64,000 nt of DNA from Astragalus membranaceus (lineage: Eukaryota; Streptophyta; Magnoliopsida; Fabales; Fabaceae): NCBI GenBank assembly GCA_039519185.1, contig CM076849.1, positions 117,260,587 through 117,324,586 on the forward strand, given 5' to 3'. Below, one piece after another: positions 23,146-34,434 of the stretch (position 1 is the first letter of the stretch; the number at the start of each line of letters is the position of its first letter). Under the pieces are notes generated by a model. That model worked only from the letters and a program-made list of their open reading frames with translations. It was not told where the DNA came from and ran no database searches. Both the position numbers and the translations under genes were made by a program.

Positions 23146-25744
23146 TGTAACACCCCAAATTTAATTAGTTATCTAATTGAATTATTTAATTTAATTAATT
23201 GGGAATTATACGGTGGTAGATAATAAAATAAATATATGTGAGGTAATTGGACCTATTTATAAGGTGAGGGCTAGTATTAATAAATTTAGAGTTTTAATTT
23301 ATTTAGGAGGTGTTGTCATGAATGAGGTGGTGCACATGAGGGCCCATGATCCACAAGTAAGCCCATGACCCATTAGCTAGTCATAGAGCTCGAATCACTT
23401 AGGGGTCTTGTGGGTTAGTTTTCATTTCACTTATTCCACCCAAAAAGAAAGAAAAGAATTCGAAGAGAGGAGAGAAGAGAAAAAGAAAACGTAAAAGAAG
23501 AAGAGAGAGTGAGAAGAGGAAGTCGCGACTTGCAAGAGGAAAGGGAGAGGAGTTTTCGTGGAGCATTCAAGGAGGAGGAAGAGCTTGTTGGTGTCTTGCA
23601 ATTCCTTGGAGCATTGCCTAGTAATTTCGACTTCTAAGAGGTTAGGGGGTCCTCTTTTTATCTTTAATAGCTTATGTGATGAGTAATGCCTAGGGTTAGG
23701 TCCTAGGGTGATTTTCCATGAATGATTTGTATGTTGTGATGTTGTGCTATGCTGAATTTTTAATTGTGCAAAGAGATGTTTGATTGGTGTTGAAATTGTA
23801 CACAATAGGAATGATGCATGCCCATTGTTTGGTATTATGATTGAATGAATTTTTGGTGGTAAATGTGATGGTCAGTCTTATATTGATGAATTAAGGTTGG
23901 AGATTTAATTTGGGAATTTTTGGTGGTGAGGAACTCGAATTTGGTTGGCTCCTTAGGCTCCTAGGTGTGTGTGTGTGTGTGTTGCTGGAAATTCTGTCTG
24001 AGTCTGTGTCTAGCTCCTGGGAACCAGGCGCCCATGTGCTGTGTCTGTGTTGCCTGTGTCTGGTTCTGTGTCTAGACACTGGGCGCCGGGTTCCCTTGTC
24101 TGCGCCACTGTGTTGCAGAATTGTGTTGCTTGTGTCTAGGCACCATGGGAGCCGAGGGTCCCGGAGATTGGATGCTCGGTTTGCTTTCAAATTTGGTATG
24201 GGAGTTCCTGGGCACAAAAAGAGTCAGTTTCAGGTGTTGGGTCAAAATTTGGCCGTGTGCCTTGTGCCATGGGCGCCAAGGGCCCCAATTTTCTGTTGTT
24301 CATTTTGCAAAAATTGATACTGGGTTTTCATGTCCAAGCTAAATGGCTCGTGCAAAACAATTTTTGGAGTCAGAGGAGTTGTGGTTTGTCCTGGCCTTAG
24401 GCGCCTAGTCCATGGGTGCCAAAGAGGCGTGTCACATTTTGCCAAAATTTTTGTTGGGTTCCCTTATTCTGAGCATTTGGCTCGTGCAAAATTAATTTCG
24501 AAGTTAAAAGAGTTTTCTTGCGTGTTTTGGTAAGGCGCCTTATGCATGGGCGCTGTGTTCCCTGCGCCAGTTTCCTGCGCCAGTTTTGCTAGGCGCTCTG
24601 CGCCAGTTTTCAGCGCCAGTGTCTGGGCGCTAGGCGCCCTGCGCCAGTTTTTGCTGGGCGCCAAAAATCAGGATGTTGCCCAAATTTTCTCAAACTTGTT
24701 TTTAATGTAACTTTTGACTCGATTATCCAAATTTAACGGTTCAAAATGCGTTTCGAAGCTAATTCCGATGTCTATCCAAATGTTCTGGTTTCATGCAAAA
24801 AAATGATTTATTTTAATGGTGTTTCTGGGCTGAGGTGTTCCAGTGTCTAAGTGGCAATTTTTATTCATTTTCTCCTATGCTGTGTCAAATCCTAAATTGG
24901 CCTAATTGAAATTGGTGTTGGTGTGAGTGGTGGTGGGTTGAGTTGGTGAGTGTATTATGTGCATAATTGGTGAGCAGAGGCTTCGGCCTAATTTTAATTG
25001 GTGAGCAGAGGCTTCGGCCTAATTTTAAACCGGTGAGTTGATTTAATGGTGAGTTTGATGAATTGTGTGGTGTGTGGTGGTGCATTTCCATAGCATCTCA
25101 TGAAACATGTGCATTATTGGTGAGCAGAGGCTTCGGCCTAATTTTATTTGGTGAGCAGAGGCTAAGGCCTATTTGTATTTGGTGACGGATCCGACATGCA
25201 TGTGCCCGTGGAGTTTGGGTTGCATTTCACGCATAACCATACCTTTTTCATTGTTGTTTGGAGAATTGCAATTGTGATGTGGTTGCTGCCTTTGTTGTGA
25301 ATCGGTGTGCCTAGTTACCTTTTCCTATGCGGTGCTTATTTCCATATGTTATTAATTATGAAAAGAGACTCACCCTACTGCTTTTATGTTGCTTCTTATG
25401 TCGGCAACGTGCAGGTAATAACGAGTGAAGGTTATCCTTATGCCTTCGTCTGGTAGGGAGTGTCATGCTCTGATACGTAGCACCGGGGGGGCGTCTTATA
25501 TTTATGTGTTATTTTAATTACACTGTTAGACTGTTATTAGTGATGTATTGGATTTGTTTTCGAACTTAATATTTTTCCGCTGTGGTAATGACTGTATTTA
25601 GCTGTGGTCAGTCTTATATTGATGAATTAAGGTTGTTGATTTAATGGAGTAAGTGTAGCACTCTCTTATATTGTTTTCAAAAAAAAAAGAAAAAAAAAAC
25701 TCTGATTTTATTAATTAGTAAGGTTATTAGAAGGGGGTGTTACA
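23146..25744 (+). repeat. 3' LTR of LARD element
   Basis: 2599 bp, nearly identical to the 5' LTR. Differences include loss of one GGCGCC repeat unit near 24610 and a replaced segment at 25601-25635. The target duplication GGATG follows directly. Low divergence suggests a recent insertion. Confidence 0.93.
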
Positions 25745-26220
25745 GGATGCAGTCTGCGTTTTGTGTAGGTCTCACATTGAGGATTCTCATCACTTGTTTT
25801 TGGCTGGCGGTTTTTCTTTGAAGGTGTGGGGCGAGATTGGTCGTTGGCTGAATGTTCAAGTGCCTTGTCCATCTACTTTAACTGATCATTTTCTACGCTA
25901 TGACGACCTTTGTACTGGTAAGAAAGCGAAGAGGATCAAGCATCTTATCTGGCTGACAACTTGTTGGTGTCTTTGGCTATCTCGTAACGGTGTTTGTTTT
26001 AGAGGCGTAGAGTCAAATGTAAACTCGATAGTCGCCCAGGTGAAGTTCTTATCTTGGGGCTGGTTCATTTACAGGGTGGGAAGGGATTCTTGTTGTATTC
26101 CATCACTATGGTGGAATAATGCACTTTCATGTATAAACAACATGTAATCTCATTCTTGTATTTGTGGTTTTGAGCACCCCTAGTGCTCCTATTAATACAC
26201 TGTTGCTTATCGGAAAAAAA
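25745..26220 (+). pseudogene. LINE zf-RVT C-terminus and 3' tail
   Basis: Continues the LINE gene cut at 17848. AVCVLCRSHIEDSHHLFLAGGF is the Cys/His motif of the zf-RVT domain, followed by WLTTCWCLWLSRNGVCF, typical of LINE C-termini. The frame from the upstream piece carries straight across once the LTR element and one copy of GGATG are ignored. The ORF stops at about 26145. The 3' UTR has an ATTAATAC-containing tail and ends in an A-run at about 26213-26220, as expected for a LINE 3' end. Confidence 0.87.
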
Positions 26221-26475
26221 ATGGAGTATTTCTATCTTTTTTTCTCTCAATCATTTGTAGTAAGGGACAAAAAAATATATTCGGAGCTTATCTCTTGAGA
26301 AGTTAATTAAGAAAGTAAAAATATTAGTAATAAAAAGTACAATATTAATAGTATATTTAAATAAAAAACTATAAGTTAAATATTTTTATTTTAAAATCTT
26401 AATTTTTAAACTTTGCACTGCAAGGAATTTGATATATATGAAATATTAAGCTATTTAATACACGGCTTAATATTG
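26221..26475. other. AT-rich spacer
   Basis: No gene, repeat or motif that I can support. Confidence 0.5.
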
Positions 26476-29440
26476 CATGGCAGACGTAGGACCCTGAATC
26501 AGGGGGTGCAAAAGAAAACACCGTCAAAATTGTCGGTTTATAGGTTTGTTGAAAATTTCCTTTCCAAACCAAACCATTTAACACTAAATTTTTTTAAAAG
26601 TAAATCCTAAATTTAGTCTATAAGTTTACATTTATTCTCCTATTTAGTATCTGAAGATAATAAATAGTCCGTAAAGTATGTGGCGTTCGGCAAATTAATT
26701 GTCAAAGTTTTATAAGTAATCCCTTACGAAAACAAATGAGACAAATTTCTTAAACTTTAGAAGCTAATTCGATAGATTTCACACATTATTGAGACTATTT
26801 ATTATTATTTTATATAATTTAAGAATCAAGTAGAAGAGGTGGTGTAAGTTTAGGAACTAAAATAAAAGTTTAGTCTTTCTTTAAATATCAAAACTCAAAG
26901 AACAAAGAGGTCTAGATGCAAAACTTAAAGCTCAGGTGTTATATCCCAATTTTGTCCGCCCTTTTTTTTACTACAGTCTTTTTTATTGTTACTAGTTTGC
27001 GTGTCGTAAGTCCTAGGTCCCTTTTTGGGCTCGTTCGATGCAATCTCGTTTTAGTTGGGTTCGTCTAATAATTTGGGTTTGTAATTTTGTGATGGGCATT
27101 GTTCATTTGTCCAATTGAGCCTGATTTTAGAAACTCGTCTAATTGGGCATGTATTATTGTGATTGGGCGTATCCTCGTGTCTTGTTATAATTGGGCCTGA
27201 TTTTACTAATTTGTTTTAATCGGGTATCATTTTAACGCGTTCTTTGGTTGGGCCCAGTTTTCAATTTTGGCCCAACTTCACTTTTATTTTTGTTCACTTA
27301 ATTTAAATAATAATAATAATAAAAATCAAAAAGCCTTAATAACATATAAAAAAATACATATTAAAATTACAAAAATTAATTTACAAAATAATCCATAGTC
27401 CAAAAATACAAAAAAATATAATAATAATCACAAAAAATACAAAAATAAAATAAGAGCCCATCAGCCCAAACCCAACCCAGCAGCTGCGCCTGTCTCTGCC
27501 TCAGCTCTCTTGGTGAGCAAGTTTTCCAAACCCTAATTCTGAGCCTGAAATGGAAAAAAGATCAATCAGCAAAAATGTTTGATTCTGTTTTTCACCTATA
27601 ATAGCAGACCAATTTCACAGTATAAAGAAAAAAAAGAAAAACACCAATGCGATTAGGTTTTCACACAAACCATAATCAACAAAAACACTCAAAATTCTGA
27701 AACAAAGAAAAGGAGCAGCAGTAGCAGTCAAACAAAATGTGAATATATAGCAGTAGCAGAAGCGAATAGCGAGTATCAACAGTAGCAGTAGTGAATAGGC
27801 AAAAGGGAGACCCATCAGAAGCTGGAGATCAGGTCGGTTCCTATACTGTTAAATCTGAAACATAAAATACTACCTGCTTATTGTTGATTCTTAGGCTTAG
27901 AATGTTCTTAGGTATCCTGCTAATGAAATTTTTTTGATACATAGATCTCGTTTTTCCTGTGATAAATCTGTACACATATCTTACCAAAATTTTTTAGTGT
28001 AAAGCTCAAAAAAAAGTAGAACAATGAAAAATGATTAGGGAGTGACAGAGAGAGTAGAAGAGAAGCAAAAAGGAAATACAATAGAAAAATAAAAGGGGAC
28101 AGAAAGCTCACCGCCGTGACCTCCGGCGAGTCCACCACCTCTGGCCGCTGTCCTCTCTTTCCCCCACCTTAGTTTCTCTCCCTTTCTCCCACCGTGGCGC
28201 ACCAACGCCGTTAGCCTTCAACCACCGTGACCTCCGGCGAAACCACCATCACACCACCTTCGCCTTTCCCTTTCCTCTTCCTCTCTCCATCGTCCACCGT
28301 ATCTCTCTCATCCCTCGCGTCCCTCTCTCCCACCGTTACGAGCACCCCTTCGCCATCGCCGGCACCACCACGGAAACTCCCGTGGCGGTTATCCTCCGGT
28401 TGACTCCGTCGTCAACACCCATCACCATCGTGACCATCGTCGCACCGCCGTGCGCTCTTCGTCTCCGGCGATATCACCGCTGTCATCCTCCCTTTTTCTC
28501 CCACCATCGCGCCTTCCCTCTTCTTTTCGTTCTCCTTCCTGAAATTTCGTTTTCTCTCTCTCTTTCCAGAAAGGTTAGAATGAAATTAGGGTTACGCAAT
28601 CTAATGTTTTCTTGTATATCATTGTATATTGTATTATATTACTATTATTTTTATTATTTATTTATTACTAATTTTACAATCAGATTCTTTTATACACCCC
28701 CTTTTTTCATTTTTACAGCCCCCTGTATGAGCTCAATACACATGGCTAACTTTACAATCACTACTACTAATTACGCCCCCAATTTTAGTAATAGCACCTC
28801 CACTGCTAATTGCACCCATTTATTACTGTTTTGCAACCTACTCTGCTTTTGCTCTTGTAATTATTTTTCCTCATTTATCTTTCTACTACTCTTCAAAACC
28901 ATTCTTATTGAAAATCATTAATTAAAAAATACCAAACACACAAATGTTTTTTACCGAGAACTACGTAGCATTTGATTTTCTACCAGGAGATACGTAGGAG
29001 CAGAGGGGGCCGACCTTTGTCAAGTGGACTAATGAAAAACCTTTTTTTCTTTTAATTTATTTCTTTCCTATTTCTCAAAAAGTACAAAAAAAACTAACTA
29101 TTTATCAAGTCGTTTTTATTTGTGAATAAGGGTAAAATACACTATTTTTAAATTAACGATTTTTACACATTTAGTTAAAAGGTAGCCTTCCTTAGGAAGG
29201 ATGTCGTAAGGTGCTAATACATTCCCTCCGCATAAACGACTCCCGAGCCTAAACCTGGTCCGCAAATCCCCCTATCCATCTAAAAGATTTTTTCAATGTT
29301 TTCCCTAAAAATAAATATTGGTGGCGGATTCATTCCAAAACTTCGAAGAATCATTTCCCGGATTTTTCGGTCGCTACATCAGGGAATTCAAAATAAAAAA
29401 TTATATAGGGTTATAAGCCTAAACTTTTACTTTTCTGGGG
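26476..29440 (+). repeat. Dispersed repeat R, copy 1 (split by solo LTR)
   Basis: The segment 26476-26936 aligns with 29733-30185 over its length (CTGAATCAGGGGG..., CAAAATTG[C/T]CGGTTTATA, TAAGTTTACATTTATTCTCC). The rest of the unit resumes at 29384-29440, matching 30190-30245. The ends (CATGGCAGACG, GTGGCGGACG) recall the CAGTGGCGGA termini of the hAT-type MITE at 37110, so R may be a decayed hAT derivative. No coding capacity is seen. Confidence 0.65.
26937..29378 (+). mobile_element. Solo LTR F, Ogre/Tat-like
   Basis: 2442 bp, TGTTATATCCC to GGTCGCTACA, with duplication TCAGG at 26932-26936 and 29379-29383. Termini and the last 200 bases match the LTR at 6531-8787 in opposite orientation. 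No internal region is left. The CACCGTGACCTCCGGCG-rich middle (28100-28460) gives spurious long ORFs on both strands. It lies inside repeat R copy 1. Confidence 0.87.
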
Positions 29441-29732
29441 GTTCAAATGAATCATAAATCAGTTGGACCAAATCATAGATATAATGTCAAAGTAAAGTCT
29501 TGTGCAATTTTGTCAATGAGCCTCGCTAGTTCAATTAGTCAAGGCATGTTAAAGAAATTTTAACCATTCAGTCTTCGGTTCGAATTTGAAAACTAAATAA
29601 ACATTCTCTCCTAATTAATTAACTATAACATTTACCTATAAAACAATTGGTAAATGGGTGATTTTGTTCCCAATACTTTTCAGTTACGTTATCTCAATTA
29701 CCCTCAATAGGATAATTGTACGTACAAACCGT

Positions 29733-30265
29733 GGCGGACGCAAGACTCTGGATTAGGGGGTTCAAAAAAAATCGCTGTCAAAATTGCCGGTTTATAAGAT
29801 TGTTGAAAATTTTATTTTCAAACAAAACTATCTAACTCTAAACTTTTTAAAAGTAAATTCCAAATTTAGTCTCTAAGTTTACATTTATTCTCCTATTTAG
29901 TATATGAAAACAATAAATAGTTCGTAAAGTATGTGACATTCATTGAAGTAATTCTCAAAGTTTTATAAATAGTCAATTATAGAAACTAATGAGATAAATT
30001 TCTTAAATTTTAGAAGCTAATTCGTTAGAGTTCACACACTATTAAGACTACTTATTATTATTTTATACAATTTAAGGATTAAGTAGAAGAGATGGTGTAA
30101 GTTCAAGAATTAAAATAAGAGTTTAGTCTTTATTTAACTATCCAAACTAAAAGAACAGAGAGATCTAAATGCAAAACTTAAAACTCAAGGGGTTCAAAAT
30201 AAAAAATATATAAGAGTATAAGCCTAAATTTTTATTTTTCGGGTGGTTCAAATGAACCCCCTAAA
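29733..30265 (+). repeat. Dispersed repeat R, copy 2
   Basis: Uninterrupted copy of the repeat that is split by the solo LTR upstream. Starts near CCGTGGCGGACGCAAG and ends near AACCCCCTAAACAAC. No ORF of note. Confidence 0.65.
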
Positions 30266-30510
30266 CAACAAGCCTGCCAATGCATACGATTATTTAGGAC
30301 ATGAATAAAGGGTATCCGATCATCGTAACCAAAAACTTATAAGATTACACTTGTTGCAGTATACAACGAATATTGTAAAAAGATAAAGACAAAAATGCCC
30401 CTGGTGTTAGTGAAACGCATCGTTTAAGCCAAAATTTGAAAAAGAAAAAACAATTAAAAAAGACACGGGAGAGAAACACATAGAGAGAAAGAAAACATAA
30501 AAATACGTTT

Positions 30511-30756
30511 TTGGAGAAATCCCCAAAAGAAAACCCTAGCAGAGCCTTTGCTGGGTTTTCACTGATTCTCCACAATTTCTCTTTGGAATCGTTGTTGATG
30601 GCTTTAGTGGATGAAGCAATGGTCACAGAAGCAAGAAGAAGGCTCAGGGAAGAATTCGATAATGGCAGAACCCTTCGAAGCGCACATGAACAGAGCTGGG
30701 ATTCTTGGTTGCGAGGTTTCAAGGAGCATAGAAGCCCAACGAACAGTTCTGGTTAG
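30511..30756 (+). CDS. Possible first exon of an unrecognised gene
   Basis: An ATG at 30598 in a good plant context (TTGTTGATGGC) opens MALVDEAMVTEARRRLREEFDNGR and ends at a stop at 30754. Upstream is a plausible 5' leader (AGAGAGAAAG, AAAACCCTAGCAG). I do not recognise the protein; the RRLREEFDNGRTLRS segment recalls the N-terminus of class 3 aldehyde dehydrogenases, but too weakly to name it. No second exon is visible downstream, where a Copia remnant follows, so it is at most a fragment. Confidence 0.3.
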   Translation: MEKSPKENPSRAFAGFSLILHNFSLESLLMALVDEAMVTEARRRLREEFDNGRTLRSAHEQSWDSWLRGFKEHRSPTNSSG

Positions 30757-31261
30757 CGAGTATTGAATAGGTATAATACATTTCCTTATGGATCTGTTCT
30801 TGAAAAATAACATGCAGATAAAACCTAAAAATCAATACTTGAACAATTTGTTAACCACGTTCGGTATCTCCCCCGATTCCTACCTCTGGACATTCTTGTG
30901 AAGAAATACAAAAGCTGAATAGAGTTTTTGTTCTATTCTCACACACTTACTGATTTTGCATTCACGCACTATGATTTTATATTTATGAATTTGTACAGAA
31001 TTTCCTAAGCCCCAACCCCACCCTAGCTGATAGACGCTTTATATAGGACTAGACGAACCCTAACAAATAGTTAGAACTAAAATATAAACAAACAAAACAC
31101 CTTCTAGATAAAACTTTGCCAACTAGAAAAAGAATTCAGGACATAACTAACTGGGCATAACTGCTGAAGGAACGCAACTCACAATTCTCCATCATGGGCC
31201 TTCAAACCTTAGTTAATCTGCAAAGTCCCCCAATTCCCCTAAGGGATTTCAATCTTCCTTG

Positions 31262-31735
31262 TTAACATTTTCCAAGTTCAAACAATGGTAGGACTCGGTA
31301 GATGGTACAAAATTTGTCAACATATATGCTGGATTGTCCTCTGTAGGAACCTTCTTGACTTTTAGTATCCCTTGAGCTATGACATCTCTGATGTAATGCA
31401 TCTTATAATATCAATCCGCTTCATTCTCTCATGAAAAACTTGATTTTTTGAAAGACAGACGGCACTTTGGCTATCACACCAAATCTTTGCCTTAGTTTCC
31501 TTTTTTTCAATTTCTCCAATTAAGCCTTCAAGCCATATATCTTTCTTAATCCCTTCAGTCACGGATATGTATTCTGATTTAGTGGTAGATAAAGCCACTA
31601 TAGATTGTAGGTTGTCTTTCCAGCTTCTAGTATTCACATATAGGGTGAATATGTATCCAAAAATGGATCTTCTTTTATCTAAATCCCTTACAAAGTATGC
31701 ATCAACAAAATCAGATAATTCAGAAATAGTTGAAT
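31262..31735 (-). pseudogene. Copia RNase H C-terminal remnant
   Basis: On minus, the frame has VRDLDKRRSIFGYIF, then SIVALSTTKSEYISVTEGIK, IWCDSQSAVCLSKN and EDNPAYMLTNFVPS, the standard end of a Copia pol polyprotein, where RNase H removes the RNA template during reverse transcription. The conserved SSTEAEY block reads STTKSEY. A GGGGAATTGGGGGA purine tract on minus at about 31229-31242 could be the polypurine tract, with LTR remnants in 30840-31228. All upstream pol is absent. Confidence 0.75.
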
Positions 31736-31737
31736 TA

Positions 31738-31836
31738 ATGTAGCGACCAAAAATTTTGGAGGATTCCTCGTGCTATAGCGACCAAAAAATATGAAGGATT
31801 CCTCGTGGTCAATGTAGCTGGCAACTCCACTGGGGA
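31738..31836. repeat. Chimeric Ogre/Tat LTR-end and primer-site fragment
   Basis: TAGCGACCAAAAA followed by GAGGATTCCTCGTG occurs twice in tandem (31741-31775 and 31776-31808), like the reverse-oriented end of the 6531 LTR. It is followed by TGGCAACTCCACTGGGGA (31819-31836), a plus-strand primer-site sequence. The two parts point in opposite directions, so this is a rearranged scrap. The following 31840-32200 holds nothing I can name. Confidence 0.5.
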
Positions 31837-32259
31837 ATGAGAGAGAGATGAGGTCATGAGAGAGATGATTAAATAGAGGGTGAGAGAGGTGGTGATGGAG
31901 GGAACAATGGTGGTGCGGAGATGGTGGTTGTCGTGGTGGGTTGTAAGGTGAGGACACTTTTTCTTCTTCCTCCTCCCATTTTCTCTAATCTATTTATTTT
32001 TTCTGTTTTTCTCTCAATTCCACTCTTGACTTCTCTCGAACTTTTACTATCCCACTCTGTTTGAATTTTCTCCTATTAATTTCTCCTTCTCGCTCCTCAT
32101 TGATTCTGCTTTGGTACACTTTTATAGAGGGGGATTTTTATTATTATTGTTGTTGTGTGTGTTGTACACAGGCTGTGAAAGGTGCCAAATTGTTCAGTTT
32201 CTCAGATCGAGGTTGTAAGCAGAATTGTTGGAGCAAAATTGGAAAAGCAACACCAGAAC

Positions 32260-33299
32260 AAAATTAGAGAAGCATTTTGCGGCAAAAGAAAGTGGAGGGG
32301 ATTTGCGGGAAACGAAAGTGAAGAGATTTGCGATTTGCGGGAAACGAAATTCGTAGGGGGAGCTCCGCGCGAAGGAAAATTTCTTGAATAGCGAATTTGG
32401 ATACCAGCCTTTAACAATTTAAAAGAAATCAATTTTCTTTTGGGTATGTAGGAAGATTCTGGTTCCACTTACAAGTTATATGCAGTACGCGTGTGGTGTT
32501 GATGGAACTTCTGACTGGACTAACGGCTCTTGACGAGAGCCGGCCAGAAGAAAAACGGTACTTGGCTACATGGTTTTGGCAAATCAAATCGAGCAAAGAA
32601 AAGCTTATGGCTGCCATTGATCCAGCTCTTGAAGTAAAAAAGGAGTGTTTCGAGAGCATTTCTATCGTAGCTGACCTTGCTGACACTACACTACTAGGGA
32701 ACCAAAGCATAGGCCAGACATGGGCCATGCAGTTAAAGTGTTGGCAGAATTAGTAGAGAAATGGCTACCAATTGATGAAGAATTTGATTATGGCTGTGGC
32801 ATTGACTCTAGTCAACCACTTCCACAATTGTTGAAAATTTGGAAAGAAGCAGAAGGCATAGACACAAGCTATACTTATATGATACAAATGTGAAAGAAGT
32901 CTTGACGACCGTGAATGAAGTATACCAACTAAGCCTACTGGTTTTGCAGACTCCTTAACTTCTTCTATTCTTTAGATGCTCGATGATTTGGAAGAAGAAA
33001 GTGTAAGAAAGACTGGAAACCTATACTAGTCCGCAATCATATAATGGAGACATGCAAAGCAAACTTGCATATTAAGGGTCTGTTTATTTGAAATTATGAT
33101 AGAATGGATTCTGAATAGTTGATTTCAAGAGAATTGATTTTAAAAAAGTTGAGCTTACAAAAATTGATTTGAATTTCTTAACGATATATTTTAAAACTGA
33201 ACTCAGAAGGACTGATTTCATTTATATATATGATAGTGATTTTCAATTATGTTGGCCATATTCTTGCTCCCAAAATTGATTTAGAAAGCTCACCCAGAA
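32260..33299 (+). repeat. TMK palindrome, left arm
   Basis: Aligns in inverted orientation with 33405-34434. Landmarks shared by both arms are the AGAAGCATTTTGCGGC outer edge, the kinase fragment, and the inner GAGCTTTCTAAATCAATTTTG. The loop is about 105 bases. Confidence 0.85.
32463..32893 (+). pseudogene. TMK-like receptor kinase fragment (left arm)
   Basis: TMK proteins are plasma-membrane leucine-rich-repeat receptor kinases that act in auxin responses. The fragment covers the C-terminal part of the kinase domain: GVVLMELLTGLTALDESRP (subdomain IX), YLATWFWQIKSSKEKLMAAIDPAL, and FESISIVADLA. The segment that should be the HRPDM motif is garbled by a frameshift near 32680, so the ORF ends at 32753. 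The C-terminal tail is still legible in another frame to about 32893. Upstream, only a shard of the activation-loop exon (FGYV) remains. The catalytic loop and everything N-terminal are absent. The same fragment lies in the right arm on minus. Confidence 0.8.
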
Positions 33300-33404
33300 A
33301 ACAAATCTACAACCATTTAGCTTAACATCCCCAATTTTTTAAAAAAAATTTGGGTGAGCTTTGTAAATCAATTTTTGGTTTGTTTACAAAGAAAATTGTT
33401 TACA

Positions 33405-34434
33405 AAGAAGATTGAGCTTTCTAAATCAATTTTGGGAGCAAGAATATGGCCAACCTAATTGAAAATCACTATCATATAAATGAAATCAATTCTACTGAAT
33501 CCACTTTTAAAATATATCGTTACGAAATTCAAATCAATTTTTGTAAGCTCAACTTTTTTAAAACTAATTCTCTTGAAATCAACTATTCATAATCCATTCT
33601 ATCATAATTTAAAATAAACAGATCCTTAATATGCAAGTTTGCTTTGCATGCCTCCATTATATGATTGCGGACTAGTATAGGTTTCCAATCTTTCTCACAC
33701 TTTCTTCTTCCAAATCATTGAGCATCTGAAGAACAGAAGAAGTTAAGGAGACTGCAAAATCAGTAGGCTTAGTTGGTATACTTCCTTCACTGTCGTCAAG
33801 ACTTCCTTCACATTTGTATCACACAAGTATAGCTTGTGTCTATGCCTTCTGCTTCTTTCCAAATTTTCAACAATTGTGGAAGTGGTTGACTAGAGTCAAC
33901 GCCACAGCCATAATCAAATTCTTCTGGTAGCCATTTCTCTACTAATTCTGCCGGCACTTTAACTACATGGCCCATGTCTGGCCTATGCTTTGGTTCCCTA
34001 GTAGTGCAATGTCCAGCAAGGTCAGCTACGATAGAAATGCTCTCGAAACTCTCCTTGCTTACTTCAAGAGCTGGATCAATGGCAGCCATAAGCTTTTCTT
34101 TGCTCAATTTGATTTGCCAAAACCATGTAGCCAAGTACCGTTTTTCTTCTGGTCGGCTCTCGTCAAGAGCCGTTAGTCCAGTCAGAAGTTCCATCATCAC
34201 CACACGCATACTGCATAAAACTTGTAAGTGCAACCAGAATCTTCCAACATACCCAAAAGAAAATTGTTTTAAGTTGTTAAAGGCTGGTATCCAAATTCGA
34301 CTGACGCTATTCAAGAAATTTTCCTTCGCACGGAGCTACCCCTACGAATTTCGTTTCCCGCCAATAGCAAATCTCTTCACTTTCGTTTCCCGCAAATCCC
34401 CTCCACTTTCTTTTGCCGCAAAATGCTTCTCTAT
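33405..34434 (-). repeat. TMK palindrome, right arm
   Basis: Inverted partner of 32260-33299. An inverted pair this long would give a stable double-stranded RNA if transcribed across. Confidence 0.85.
33808..34314 (-). pseudogene. TMK-like receptor kinase fragment (right arm)
   Basis: Better preserved than its mirror copy. The 168-residue minus frame runs from a degenerate activation-loop shard (FGYVGRFW) through MELLTGLTALDESRP, WFWQIKLSKEKLMAAIDPALEV, FESISIVADLAGHCT, KHRPDMGHVV and a C-terminal LPQLLKIWKEAEGIDTSYT, the usual end of TMK kinases minus about 30 residues. RPDM (kinase subdomain XI) is intact here. The ATP site, catalytic HRD and DFG motifs are missing, so the product cannot be an active kinase. 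Confidence 0.82.

Noticed and set aside
28382..28921. 179-residue ORF on plus
   Set aside because: Lies in the solo LTR 26937-29378. The sequence is low-complexity CACCG-rich followed by AT-rich translation, with no domain.
32680..32705. CACTAC words in the TMK fragment as a CACTA-2 5' end
   Set aside because: The words come from mutated kinase codons (the mirror arm reads GCACTACTAGG in frame) and no AACCGCC-type subterminal repeats follow.
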